Assembly: GCA_963669155.1 (NCBI GenBank)
Contig: OZ022579.1
Coordinates: 18,472,593 to 18,536,592 of the forward strand
DNA: 64,000 nucleotides
Direction: 5' to 3'
Source: Arbacia lixula
Taxonomy: Eukaryota; Echinodermata; Echinoidea; Arbacioida; Arbaciidae
In this document: positions 23,721 to 36,132 of the stretch, one piece after another
Position numbering within the stretch: position 1 is the first letter of the stretch
Layout of the letters: each line of letters starts with the position of its first letter
The notes under the pieces: model-generated
Seen by the model: only the letters and a program-made list of their open reading frames with translations
Database searches by the model: none
Told to the model about the DNA's origin: nothing
Translations under genes and position numbers: made by a program

Positions 23721-26607
23721 CTCTGGTTCAAGGTGTTTGAACTGTGAACTTTCTGCTGTGAATATAGATGAGCTTCAGTCTTATAAGGGTTGTTCAATTT
23801 AATCAATTTTAATCAACTCTTTTGTCTCATGTTTATCTCCCTTTTATAACTATTTTTTATCAATAGCAATATTGTAACATCTATTTTTCAGACAAAACAA
23901 TTAATTTCTCCATGTAAGAAAATATCAGAGTATCTGATATGAATTATTAATGTTTTAATGCATGCTAGTCACATAAAAAAAAAAAACTTGCACCCTCAAA
24001 TATGACAGTTTACATCAGTGGAGTGACTTGAATACGTTGATGTCAGACATTTATTTGCGTATCTCTACAAAGCGTCACAAAAGAAACAAAACTGCAAAAC
24101 CGTCTTCGCTCTGTCTTCAAAAACAACCACATTTTTTTTGCCTTCCCGGCACTAACTGATTTTTTTCCACTTCTTTCCTCTACTGAAACTTCTCTGGTAT
24201 CTCTGCTGGGTCACCCTCAAACCGAATCCTTGTGACACATGTAACACAAATACTAGCACCCACTTTTTTGTACACTAATTCCATGTAAGGAAGCTTTCCC
24301 ACATGAAAAAAAGGAGACATCCAATGCTGTTATATTGCTGCATTAAAAAGATCTCTAACATGCCTTCGGGTACCCTCTCCCGTGCACCCCAAACTAAATA
24401 TTAGGTGGAACAATGATGCTGAAAGACATGTAAAATGTTACATTTTTACCAAGGAGAACATGATATGGATAATCAAGATGGCTTATATTCACATTACGAA
24501 TTCCAAACAGTATTACATATCATACGTGGCTGAGAAAATCTTCGGAAATGATAGAGAACAAAAAAAACACTCCCTGTTTTAAACTTTAAAAAAAAAAGAG
24601 TTAAGAAGAGGTTAAATTACAGGTCGATTTTGTCTTATTTTTTGCTAATAATATGTAAAGGAACATGAAAACATCCCATCGTCCCTTCGATACAACATTA
24701 TGGCAAAATTGTTTATTGGCCAGCACATTTGTTACAAGATTGATCATCCCATCAATGATGACGATGTGCATATATGACTGATGTAATAACCTACTTTATG
24801 TAATGCCCAGGGCCTTTCACGTTACTATTTTACTCTGTGTATTTATTTCTTTCACTTACATAGTTATTTAGATTTGCAAACATGTATATGTATCAGAGTA
24901 GAGTTAAAACAGGTATAAGTTATAATAAATGGAACAAACAGACGATGGATGTATCCTAAAATCAGTTGGTTCAATCTTGAACTGTTCAGACCTTCTTCAC
25001 TTCGCCTGAGGATTGCGAAAATATAAGTTATGTTTAATGTGCTCCTTTATTTAAAAAAAAAATAGCGAATCCCCTGCAATTGCTGAAAGAAATATTTCAA
25101 TTATGCTGACATTTATTGCTTAACCTGCTAGGGTATTGTTGTTTTCCTTTCCCTGGAAATGTAGAATGGAAGCCAGGAAGAAACAAAGCATAGAAATGGA
25201 CATTCTTTTTCTGAATATATTTCTTTCAAACATAAAGTTTTAGTCATGGGTGAATATGTTTGAACTCTGCCAAAAGATTTACTCTGTCTTCTAAATACTG
25301 CTCATAAAAAAAAAATTGTATTCCCCTCACTGTGATAACCTTGGGGGTAATCTGCATGTGGCTCTAAATACAGTTGTTGTGTTTTTGGTGACCAATTTTC
25401 CCAAGCAGGAGACACACATGTGTAATTGTCAATGCTCTAGTTATGAATCTCACAGACATTTGTTGTGTTCATGACATTCAATTTAAATTATGATATTATC
25501 AAATGAATTTTCCCCTCACCCCCATTTGAATCCATTTAAACCCCTCAAAAGAAGTTCTGCAACTCAAGTTTGAGGGGTAATATAATACAAAGCTTGATTA
25601 TTCCTCTTCACGTTGGTATGCCACATTTGTATGCAATCGTGGATTGTGCAATATTCCTTATTATGGGGCAAAGTCACAAATCTAGTTATGAATGTCACAG
25701 ATATTTGTTTTTTTTCATGACATTCAATTTATATAATGTGAAATTATCAAATCAATTTGAATCATTACAAAGCTTGATTATTCCTTGTCACATTGGTATG
25801 TATTTTGCTACATTATGCAATCATGGAATGTGCAGTATTCCTAAATATGGGGCAAAGTCACAAATGAAATGTTGCAAGCTGCATAGTTTTTCAACAGCGA
25901 AGGCTCCATATTTTTTAATATTCAATGTGTTTTAATAGTGTTAACGTGACAATGAACGTTCATGCATCGCCACATCAACATCTTTCAAACTCATTTCATG
26001 TGCAAAATGAACGGGAAACACATAATTTTGCAACATTCCATTTTTTACCTTGCTGCATATTCATCAGGTCTGCGTATTCTATGATTGCGTAAGCATTACA
26101 AACAATACACCATTGTAAAGATAGATAGTCAAGCTGTCTTATGACACTGCATTTATGTACGATAATGAAGAAACTAAATATATATGACCCCTCAAACCTG
26201 AGTCACGGATTTTTTTTTTTTTTTTGCATCGTGTATTGATGAAATAAGACATAATACATGTACATGTATTTAAATTATGTTCCTGTTCCCCTCCCTCTTG
26301 CAAAAGAAAAAGTACTACAATGAACTGTTATATCTCCCATGGGAGTTTGGTGGTATGTAGAGTTATATTTTGTTATACACGTGCTGTGCATGTAACTTTG
26401 TGTAATTGTACACATTGGATGTTTGCAGAATTGAGTGTAGATGATGAGAGCAAAAATGTATTTTATGTCATGTACAGTGGGGAAATGTAAATTTAGAGAT
26501 ATATATATATCATTTTTTTTAAATAAATCAATGCAAAAGTATAGTTCAACGATCATGGTGTCTGAGAAATGTGTGTAGATGATGTATGTTACCATCACTT
26601 ACTCGCT
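23721..26607. other. 3' flank of the RING gene; no further gene recognised
   Basis: The 3' UTR probably occupies the first part; AATAAA at about 24924 is one possible end. Segments 25437-25580 and 25683-25880 contain duplicated phrases (TAGTTATGAAT(C/G)TCACAGA at 25437 and 25683; ACAAAGCTTGATTATTCCT at 25588 and 25767), a partial tandem duplication. No coding exon is seen. Confidence 0.5.
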
Positions 26608-27079
26608 TTAAAGGGAAAGTCTACCCTGAAGTTAAATTGCTTTTAATAAAAGCAGAAAGTTGAGAGGAAAACATTGGTGAAGTTTTTTTAATGAAAATCT
26701 GGATAAGGGATAACAAAGTTGTGAGGTGCTCTCCCATTATGTTGTGTACATATTTCCTTTAAATCTTTTCTCAAAAGTACACATATTATCATTTTACCTG
26801 TGCATTTGATACATCATTAGACACATGCATGCACACATCTGTGAAAAAGAATTACTCCTTTAAACCAGAAAAGGGGCAATTTGTGGAATCATACAGCACA
26901 TAACGTAAGGGAGTACGCCTCGCAAGTGACGTCACAGCATTATAAAAAAAACCTCTTAACTTCCTTATCCTTTGACATATTTTCGTCAAACCTTCACTAA
27001 TATGCTTCTTTAATTGTTCTACTACATGTACATGTATTATTAGAACCGATTCAACCTCAGGAGGGGCTTTCCCTTTAAA
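26608..27079. mobile_element. Fold-back element, AAAGGG family, copy 2
   Basis: TTAAAGGGAAAGTCTACCCTG at the left mirrors CAGGAGGGGCTTTCCCTTTAA at the right. The inner arms pair through GATAAGGGATAACAAAG against CTTCCTTATCCTTTGAC. Length about 472 bases. Confidence 0.8.
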
Positions 27080-27239
27080 TGAAGTGGATACAGATAAGTT
27101 CCGATGTGACTTTGCCATTCCCATTTGTGTACCATTCAAGTCGTCGATTCACATGTGGCCGGGGTGAACTATCCCAGTGACAGTAACTAGTTTTTCTTAA
27201 TACCCTAGTCACACTAGACATGCTAGAGGCGGAATAAGC

Positions 27240-27515
27240 CGGAATGCCGTCGGAATGAAAATTCTTGGCACATTCCTGGATATTCGAAGTGCATTCTAAA
27301 AATTCTGACTGCATTCTTAGTGCATTCCAAATATTCGGGTCCATTCTTGTGTCCGGCCCGAATGTTTTGCTCATGCTCAAAACTTTCGTGGTGCATTCGA
27401 ACTGGAAAAATATCGGAAGGCATTCAAAGTGCAGTCCAACAGCCCTCTGACTGCATTCCAAATATTCTGATGACATTTTAACAACATTCAATAACATTCC
27501 GATCGCATTCGTGGG
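27240..27515. repeat. Array of degenerate GCATTC motifs
   Basis: About eleven (T/G)(G/A)CATTC motifs occur at irregular 10-35 base spacing on the plus strand. They translate on the minus strand into a spurious 171-residue frame with repeated LEC/FEC. The array could be the subterminal region of a DNA transposon. Confidence 0.5.
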
Positions 27516-29464
27516 AGAATCGAATAGCATAAAAGCGCGGCTAGCTGTTGCTGCAACGTCAGTCGGTATTGAGGAGTCACTGAGGACCATTGAGGTAAGC
27601 CGCCAAGAAAGATCAATTCGAAATTCCCTCCCGAATGTGGCTCGAATTTTGAAGAAAAAAAAAACATTTCGGCTGGTTCTGCTTGATTCCTACTGATTCC
27701 GAATAATTGTGATGGGGGATTAACATTCATAACATACACAGACCGCACACACGCGCACGAACATACACGCTACAACGCCAAATATCATGAGGCGCAGGTT
27801 TGAAAATAGATTTAACACTGCAGTCAAAGTTACAGCTTGTCAAATGAATACATGTAGTGACATTTTGATTTTATTTAATCATTCGTTTATTTATTCAAGT
27901 CTTCTTAAAAAATACAGGGTAGGCAACCTCGGGTAAAAAAAAAATGCTTTACAAGCATGACAAGTGTGCCATGTAGGCCCTATATACGTACAAAGCAATT
28001 ACAGGTGGTATAATGAGTGAACTGCGTAATTTGACAAACTTAATCAACATACAATAGAATAAAAAAAAACACTATTCAACACTAACAAAAAGGAACAACA
28101 ACAACAATGGTAATTTGCTTTACACGATTAAACAATGTTTAAAGGGGAGAGAGAGAAGAAGAAGAGGAGAGTGAGATAACATGACTAGGAATAAACCTCC
28201 GCGGAAACAATTTGTCTAGGACATGTAATTTAGCAGGGATGCAATTGACAAGATACAATTGGACATTATAGTATAGAAGTGAACTGAAGACAACTTTTCT
28301 TAAAGGCTATGAGAGAGTTACTCTGTTGAACTATAATAGGGAGCTTATTAAATAGATAACCAATGTAAAAAAATGAACGTTTGTATATAATGTTTTTGAT
28401 TTAGGAATAAGCAAGGTGCTATTTGTGGCGTATCTATTATTATATTTAACATCAAAAGTTCTTATCAATGATTCAGTTAAAGCTCCACATTATTTTAGGT
28501 AGATGCAATATAAATAAGTTTAAAATAGGTATCATGAGTTTAAAATAGATATCACGTGACTTACTACAGATGAACTTTCATCGTAGTTTTATCTCTATTA
28601 GATATAAAAGCGTTATACAATATTATTACCCCAGTCATCGGATGCTTGCAAAAAACTCTTTGTGACACCAGTCTGATCCTGTAAATCCGAAAGAAAAACT
28701 TACAATCTTGACAGCCATTAAGGCGCACTTAGTCCATTCCTGCCGGTTCGCACAGCATGTACACGTAATATCTTGAGTGATGTATTAATTAAATTAAACT
28801 TTGGAAAATATGTTACAGAAGACATTAGACCTAGCGTTCTTAATGAACTTGTAAATTACTTAGTCAAGTTGGGAAATATTGAATATTGTGTATTTTAGTC
28901 CAAAGATTTTATTACTGAAGAAAAAAAATGTGGGTATGAGACTGATAGCCTGATTAAAAAGCTGTTCGCAAATACTTTTTTTTCTGTTCTGTTCTGAATT
29001 TGTTGGGTTGCCCCACGCAAGAATCCTATAGTTTATTTCTGGTAATATTAATGATGATAATCATGATGATAACGGTGTTGACGCGATGATGGGGATGATG
29101 TAATGTATGATAATGGTAAAATGGACAGAAAACAGGGTAACAGGGAAAACGAAACAAGTCTGTTGACTGACTATAGTTCAGCTAGAGTACATGCATGTAC
29201 TCTACACATGTACATGTATTATGTAGGCCCAATTCTATTTGTTCTATTTAAGACACTTGGATGATATTTTTTTCCTGTTTTCTGGGGAAATTTTAACATA
29301 ATAACACGATTAAATGTTGCTATTTTTTCAGCTGAGAATTTTCTGAAAGAAGCTTTGCTTAGCTTTGCTTTAATGCAACATGTACACAAACTAAGCCAAA
29401 TATGTCTGCCATGTATGTGAGAACCCGCGGCATATACTTGTACATATACAGTGCCTACAGTTTA
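27516..29464. other. No gene recognised
   Basis: AT-rich DNA without a supported exon, RNA gene or complete repeat. Confidence 0.45.
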
Positions 29465-29821
29465 AAAAGCACAAACCTTACTCCATGGAAGACGTTGCAC
29501 TTGAATTTTTACCAAATGTGTTAAGGCACTGCATATTGTGTGCACGGAAGCCGATATTATACTTTCTTATTTCAAAATATCGATAAAGTTTTATTGAATC
29601 CCAATTATGGTCAACAACTGACTGACAGTAAACCGCTGCATCATCTCTCTTGACCTTTGAATTCCCTGACCCCTGGTCCCAACCCCCATACATAGCTTCG
29701 GACATTAAACTCATGTTCCCTGCTCACATACACTATATAATGTAAAATATATATAACATATAACCTACATTCATGCAAAATAAATACTCTATATTTAGAT
29801 TCTATTTTTGACCCCCCCCCC

Positions 29822-29876
<55 letters not shown>

Positions 29877-30175
29877 TTGTGAAATGAGCACACATGGAAG
29901 ACGTTGCACTTGAATTATTGACAAATGTGAAGTAAAAAGACATTGCACATTTTCACAGTGGTCTGTACTATATAATATACACAACAAAAAAGTCCCCCTA
30001 AGCAAAATAGCATTATTTTTTTTCGAAAAGGTTTTGGGCAACATGATTTGGCAGGATTGTTCATGAACTTATTCTCCTGTGTGGAAATCACATTAAGCCA
30101 ATTAGTCATGCATGGGTGGGCAAATTTTAAAGGATTAAATGTCACTTTTCAAAAGTCACAAGGGTAATTGTTTAT
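29465..30175. repeat. Local duplication, (AT)n(GT)n and an AGTCCCCCTAAGC repeat
   Basis: ATGGAAGACGTTGCACTTGAAT occurs at 29485 and 29894. Between the copies lie a C run, an (AT)n and a (GT)n tract (29811-29876). From about 29985 a dispersed repeat starts (AGTCCCCCTAAGCAAAATAGC ... TCAAAAGTCACAAGGGTAAT) that recurs at 34270-34456. Confidence 0.75.
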
Positions 30176-30820
30176 GAACATGATTGTGTGGCAACGGCTT
30201 CTCATAGGGAACAAAAGAAATGTACAGTCTTGTACTTGTCCCGTTCTGTTAATGGCATTAATACTTCCATGAGCATAACAGGTATCAGCAAACACAAATA
30301 AACAAATTTTCAAGTAAAATATATCTCCGTTGTACGCAAACGCACACAAACACCGTTAATGGTAACACACAGCTTAATATATCATTTTGAGAATGATTGA
30401 ATCCCACAAATGCACAAGATGTCGGTAAGTGAAGAAATTACTCAATTTTGTAAGTAATAAAAATATCCTACATGTCCGATTTTTTTGATGATTCTTCATT
30501 ACTTTTCGAAGCAGAAGCAGAATAAAGGATCTGTCATAATCTGCCCTTAATTTGCAAACAAATTTGTCAAAACAAAGCTTCTAGAGACATATGGGCAATT
30601 AAAGAAATTTCTTTTCAAGTTGACAACAGGTAAATGTCGGCCCGGCACATGGAACATCAAAGTATTGTCATGATTATGGAATGTTTTTGACATTCATGAG
30701 CACGCTTTAGAACCATACAAACGTTTGAATGTATTATGCTCGAGTTTCTTCTCCTTCCAAACACCTTCCTGGTGTGACCATGGCTCTTTCAGTGACAAAC
30801 ACTGGTCTCCTACGGTCCCT

Positions 30821-30844
30821 TAAATAAATAAATAAATAAATCAA

Positions 30845-30923
<79 letters not shown>

Positions 30924-30925
30924 AT
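30821..30925. repeat. (AAAT)n tetranucleotide microsatellite
   Basis: About 26 units of AAAT with one interruption, followed by an (ACAT)n stretch to 30946. Confidence 0.95.
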
Positions 30926-31384
30926 ACGTACATACATACATACATATAACAATATAATCAATGAGGAACTGGAAATCAATCATCTTAGTACACGATCTCC
31001 TTCATATTACAACAGCACGCTTCACATGGATTTGCCCTTTGATCCCATGTATACGATTCCGGCTTCTCTTTCAGTGGATTATTTTTGCTTGGATTTGACG
31101 CACGAACAAAATAGTGTGCGCTAGATTGTGGGGATATGCATATCATCGATTCTTGCACAATTGTAAGATGTGATAGAAGAACATGTAATTGCAATGCATA
31201 CATACATATTCCATCGACAATTATGCTCCCAATCAGAGATACAGGTTTTAAACGTGATTTATCTAACTTTTTCAGCACCATATTCTGAAACGTTATGAAG
31301 GCTAAAATATGTTTTCTTGTGAAAAACGTGCACAACCGCGCCGAAATATGATATTCGCGTATCCTCATATGCTACACTTTAAAC

Positions 31385-31390
31385 TTTATT
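31385..31390 (-). terminator. Polyadenylation signal AATAAA for the GPI-anchored protein gene
   Basis: Read on the minus strand this is a canonical AATAAA, 63 bases downstream of the stop codon at 31453-31455. Its position supports the two-exon model and a very short 3' UTR. Confidence 0.6.
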
Positions 31391-31452
31391 GCAATGGATT
31401 TGGATTTGGATTGACATGAACCCTGTGCACGTTTACGATAGATGTAAATTCC

Positions 31453-32314
31453 TTATAGAATCAGCACGATCAGGGCACATGCAACAGCATACACCCAAGG
31501 AGATGGTCCCGTTACTCCGGCAGATCCGGTTGGTTCTACCAGGGAGGTGTTCTTTGTTGGTTCCATCAGGGAGGTGTTCTTTGTTGGTTCTACCAGGGAG
31601 GTAGGCCTATCCCTCGACGTAGCCATGGTGACTGCGTTATATAGAGCATAAAGAATGAAACATTGTGATCTGGATATATAGACACATAGCATTGGTCAAT
31701 GCTAAGCTTATGATGAACCTATACTTAGCGATCGATAAGAAATTGCGAGATTTGTAACTATATAGATTGGTTTACATGTATGTGTCGGGTATTAGTGCAG
31801 ACCGTAAAAGACTTGAAAAAAAAAATGCTGACGTGATTGATATCAATGAGTCTAAAGAAAGACCCATACTGCCGTTTATGGAATAAAAAATAAAGATCAT
31901 TGGAAAAAATATGTCCAGAGAGAGATATATAGTGCGAGTGAACATGTGGAAGATAATGGAGGGGATAGAGAAGTAGAGGGGGAGAGAGACGAAGAGAGAT
32001 AGTCGAAAAATAGTGGCTATATTCGTTCATTGTATAGGTGGAAGATTGGTTCGTTGCTGTAGGCTGGTGAAGAGATCTGCACATACCAATTTGATATGAA
32101 TATGATGTTGGTAAACCGGTATATGAGAACTTAATAACACAGCCTACTCACCTTGTTCACTTGGCTGGCATAATGAGGGCGTGCACACCACACATCGACC
32201 CGTCTCTTGCAGACACACAAATCCTTGGGAACAATGAGGGCAGGCCGCCACCGCCAGCCTGGCAAGCATGCCTGCCGTGGCGAGGATCAGGAGTGTTGCT
32301 TGAAGTTTCCACAT
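31453..32314 (-). CDS. Small secreted six-cysteine protein with probable GPI anchor (two exons)
   Basis: Exon 1 (32314 down to 32152) and exon 2 (31631 down to 31453) join in phase 1 with GT/AG borders, giving 113 residues. Residues 1-23 are a classic signal peptide (MWKLQ, Leu/Ala-rich core, cleavage likely after AVA). The mature start holds six cysteines spaced C-x2-C-x5-C-x6-C-x2-C-x4-C (25-49). A Thr/Ser-rich stalk follows, with three copies of a nine-residue repeat based on TSLVEPTKN (65-91), including two N-glycosylation sequons at N73 and N82. The end is GSAG, then a short polar stretch and the hydrophobic tail WVYAVACALIVLIL without any basic residue after it. This is the layout of a GPI-attachment signal. 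A polyadenylation signal sits 63 bases past the stop. An acceptor-like pyrimidine tract and TAG lies one base before the ATG, so an upstream UTR exon is likely. I recognise no family; function unknown. Confidence 0.75.
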
Positions 32315-32778
32315 TCTAGAAGCGACGAAAATGACGAATCGCAAAAACACAAAGGGAAAATACAATAAATGACTAGCCTGTACACACAGTTTCGATGATT
32401 TGATTAAAAAATACTTCAATGTCGACTTTTTATGAAGGTTTCTAAATGAAAATTATCAGTTCATTTCGTAGTTAAAGGCCCATGCAACTGGGAGATACTG
32501 TATAATGCGCGATTCCGTAAGCCCCATTCAGTCGTACACAAACACCGTACGTTATGCGTGCTTGTCGGACTAGTCTAGCAGTCTCGGAAGGTGTCCGAAA
32601 ACATCAGACTGCGCAGAATATCGACACCTGTTGGTTCAAATGACTTGGTATTTATACTCCTACATTTCCCTCTTTACCCTTTTTTGATAGGGGAGATACG
32701 GGTATGTTTGGGTCACTGCACTCATCCACTATTCTAGGCTGGGTACTATACCCATTAGTGTTCCACTTCGTCAGCATG

Positions 32779-33423
32779 TTAAAGGGCCCCTGTCATCAAA
32801 ATATATGTTGACTTCTGTTGATGCAGCTTAATATGTATATAACAAAATCACTAACTGTTCAATGGAAATATGTGTCCTATATTTTAAAATAATTTTTCAA
32901 TATTTTTTCTCAACACTGATAAGCCCCGCCTCCAAAAAATCCTCCAACTCAAGATTCCCCCTGTGACATCATCAAAGGCAGAAATTAGCAGGATAATAAA
33001 CATAAATTATGCACAAACTAAACATTGCAATGACCACCTGCAAGTGCTTATAATAGCATCACATAGCTAGCACATTCCTGACATAAGAAAACGATTATTC
33101 CCACATGAAAGGTTGTTAGATGGTATTGTGTGAAGACATGTGGTGCTCTTGTGGGCAGGTGGAGGTAGTCATTGCAATGTTTAATTTGTGCATAAATTAT
33201 ACTTATTATCCTGCTAATTTCTACCTTTGATGATGTCACAGGGGGAATCTTGAGTTGGACGATATTTTGGAGGCGGGGCTTATCAGTGCTGAGAAAAAAT
33301 AAAGAAAAATTATTTTAAAATATAGGACACATATTTCCATAGAACAGTTAGTGATTTTGTTATGTACATGTTATGTTGCATCAACAAAAGTCAACATGTA
33401 GTTTGATGACAGGGGACCTTTAA
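32779..33423. mobile_element. 645-bp fold-back element with TTAA ends
   Basis: The two arms of about 260 bases are near-perfect inverse copies: TTAAAGGGCCCCTGTCATCA at the left and TGATGACAGGGGACCTTTAA at the right, around a unique centre of about 130 bases. The TTAA at both edges fits a piggyBac-like target site, but no transposase is present. Confidence 0.85.
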
Positions 33424-34251
33424 TGGGGAAGTCCTGATGTCTTTTCGTATCTCCATGCATAGTCCGCATCGCTGATCTTTTGTACGACTTTGTATAGACA
33501 CTGCCACTTAGCGAACAGCTTGCGGCTGGATGTTGGGAGGAGACCCAGTTAGCAAAATATATGGGGCCCATGTGGCTAATTACTTGTGGGCTTATCTGGG
33601 TTTAAACGTGGGCCCTATACGATTTGTGCATGTGGGGTATGTATGGGTGGGCCCATCTGGGCCCCTTGTGTTTTTTGCACCGTACACCCTATCTGGGGCC
33701 CATTTATGGGCCAGGGCTGCGTGTTGGGTAAATATGGACAGGTCCACATCGAGCCTTTTTAAGCCATAAGGGGCCAATTTAGGATATACACTTGGCCAAT
33801 CTGGGACCCACATGTACAACCCAAATATTCCTTCTATGTAGTTATATGCCGATTATCTATTCAAATGTACAAACATAATGACACAAGTCAATATACCTAA
33901 TGCATTCATGAATATTCATGAGCATCTCAGTTCCCAGATGGCAAAATATATCTGGGGCCCAAATGGGAATCATGTGGGTCTACTGGGTCTATGTACCATG
34001 TTCAACCCATGTGGGGCCATATGGTTTGTCCCACCTAGAACCAAGAAAATAAAACCATATAGGCCCTATGTATATGTGGTCTTATTTCTGGGTCGACTGA
34101 GCCATATAAAACCCATATGGGGCCATATGGGTTTTTTCCACCTTGAACCCACATGATAACTGAGATGCTCACGAATATTCTTGCATGCATAAGGCCTATT
34201 GCCTTGTGTCATATTTTTGTACATTTGAATAAATAACCGGCATATACTAAA

Positions 34252-34840
34252 CACAACAAAAAAAAGTAAGTCCCCCTACCCGAAGCAAAATAGCATGACT
34301 TTTTATCACAGAGGTTTTGGGCAAAATAATTTGGCAGGATTGTTCCTTAACTTGTTGACTCACTTATGTGTGAAAACCACATTAATCTAATTAGTCATGC
34401 ACGAGTGGGCACATTTTAAAGGCAAAAATGTCACTTTTCAAAAGTCACAAGGGTAATTTTGGGATTCTGTCATATTAAGTTTTGATGAAGTCCATTTCTG
34501 GTGCATAATTTATGTCCTTTCAATGTTTATCATCCATCTCTCGATGCACTCATACATATCCCGACACTTAACCCATCGCCCCGGTTGAATGAGCAGAAAT
34601 ACTCATCCCTCTTGAGTTTGAAAATTTTAAAACCCCTTTATTTTTGTTGAAAAAATAAATCTGGATATTTGGAAAAATATGTAACATGGCCTGTTTGTGT
34701 AAACATAAGAAGTAATTTCCCTGTCATGGTTGAGTGAAAACACTTTAAGAAATGCCAAAATGTTTTGTTAAAACGGCATAAACAATTACCCTTGTGACTT
34801 TAAAAAGTGACATTTTGATAGCACTCTGTATGATCATAGT
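34252..34840. mobile_element. AGTCCCCCTA repeat with inverted ends, inside the CATATG composite
   Basis: The left part matches 29985-30175. AAAAGTCACAAGGGTAATTT at about 34439 is mirrored by AACAATTACCCTTGTGACTT at about 34782. Boundaries are approximate. Confidence 0.5.
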
Positions 34841-35040
34841 CAGATATACATACATGTATATTAGTTTTGCCGCGATCATAACATAACATAACCTAATAAC
34901 ATTTCTTCACAATCCTAAACTGTGATTTTTATTTGAATAAATTGATTTGATCCGATTAGATTTGTAATTTCAATGTTCTTCAAAACATTTTTAATAACCG
35001 TTTTCTTTTTTTTTTAAGATCCTCCTAACATAGTGCTTTA

Positions 35041-35515
35041 ACCCCCCCCCCCAAAAAAAAAAAAAAAAAAAACATCAACAACAACAAACAACAAAAATAT
35101 ACATATACACATTTTGATGGTTTTTCTTCATTTTATGAAATAATTCCCCGTGAAGTTATAAGGTAACCGTTCCCCTGCACAAAACAACAACAACATAAAC
35201 AGGCGAGTGTAAATTACCGTGAGCCGATTGGTTTCCACGATATAATGACCTATATTGTTCCCAGCCCCCCCCCCCCCAAAAAAAAAAAAAGAAGAAGAAG
35301 AAGAAAACATCAACAACAACAAACAACAAAAATAAACATATACACATTCTTATAGTTTTTCTTCTTTTTATGAAATTATTCCCCGTGAAGTGATGAGTTA
35401 ACCGCTCCCCCGCACAAAACAACAACAACAAAAACAGGCGAGTGTAAATTAGCGTGAGCTGATTGTGTTCCACGATATAATGACCTATATTGTTCCCAGC
35501 CCACCCCCCCCCCTT
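35041..35515. repeat. Tandem duplication of a ~225-bp unit
   Basis: Two copies run from a C run plus A run, through CATCAACAACAACAAACAAC, TCCCCGTGAAGT and AACAGGCGAGTGTAAATTA, to ATGACCTATATTGTTCCCAG and the next C run. They differ at few positions. Confidence 0.85.
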
Positions 35516-36132
35516 CCCCTGTGTGTCTATCAATAGATTGCTAGACGTCAGATATCACGTCGCCTACAAAAATACTGCATATGGCTAATTATTAGTTCTA
35601 CTATTTTATATGGGTTGTCGTTTTGGGGATTCCTCTGGACCCGTATGGGTTTTATATGTCTCAATCTTGGCTTAGGCGATAAGCCACACTGTCCATATAG
35701 ATAACACATGGAGCCGATATATAGTTTTATTTCATGGGTTCCAGATAGAACCCAGATGGGGCCCATATGGGTTTGATATGTTTCTATCTGGGCTGAGGCG
35801 TCGAGCCACATGGCCCCTATAGATACCACATGGGGCCCAGGTGGTCTTATTTTGTGGGTTTTAGGTGGGAAAACCCGTATGGGCCCATTTATGGGGTTTA
35901 TATATTTCTATCTGGGCTTAGTCGACCCAGAAGTAAGACCACATTGCCCATAGGCTATAAATGGGGCCAATATGGTCTTACTATGTGGGTTGTAGGTGGG
36001 AAAACAATATGGGGTTTACATGGTACATATGGGCCCCAGTAGACCCACACGATTCCCATATGGGCCTGAGATACTTTGCTATCTAGGGAACTAACTCGTA
36101 ACCTTCGCGGTAGCGGGCCCGCATATACCGCC

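Larger units (their letters stand above)
33544..36088. mobile_element. Composite of CATATG-palindrome elements
   Basis: The ends CCCAGTTAGCAAAATATATG (33544) and TACTTTGCTATCTAGGG (36088) are inverse copies. Another left end starts at about 33935. The body is packed with GGGCCCATATGGG-type palindromes in both orientations. The centre (34252-35540) is a different insertion including the 34270 repeat and a tandem duplication. Related to 58052-60202. Confidence 0.7.

Noticed and set aside
27075..27590. 171-residue minus-strand open frame
   Set aside because: It arises from the GCATTC motif array; repeated LEC/FEC mirrors the motif and there is no family signature.
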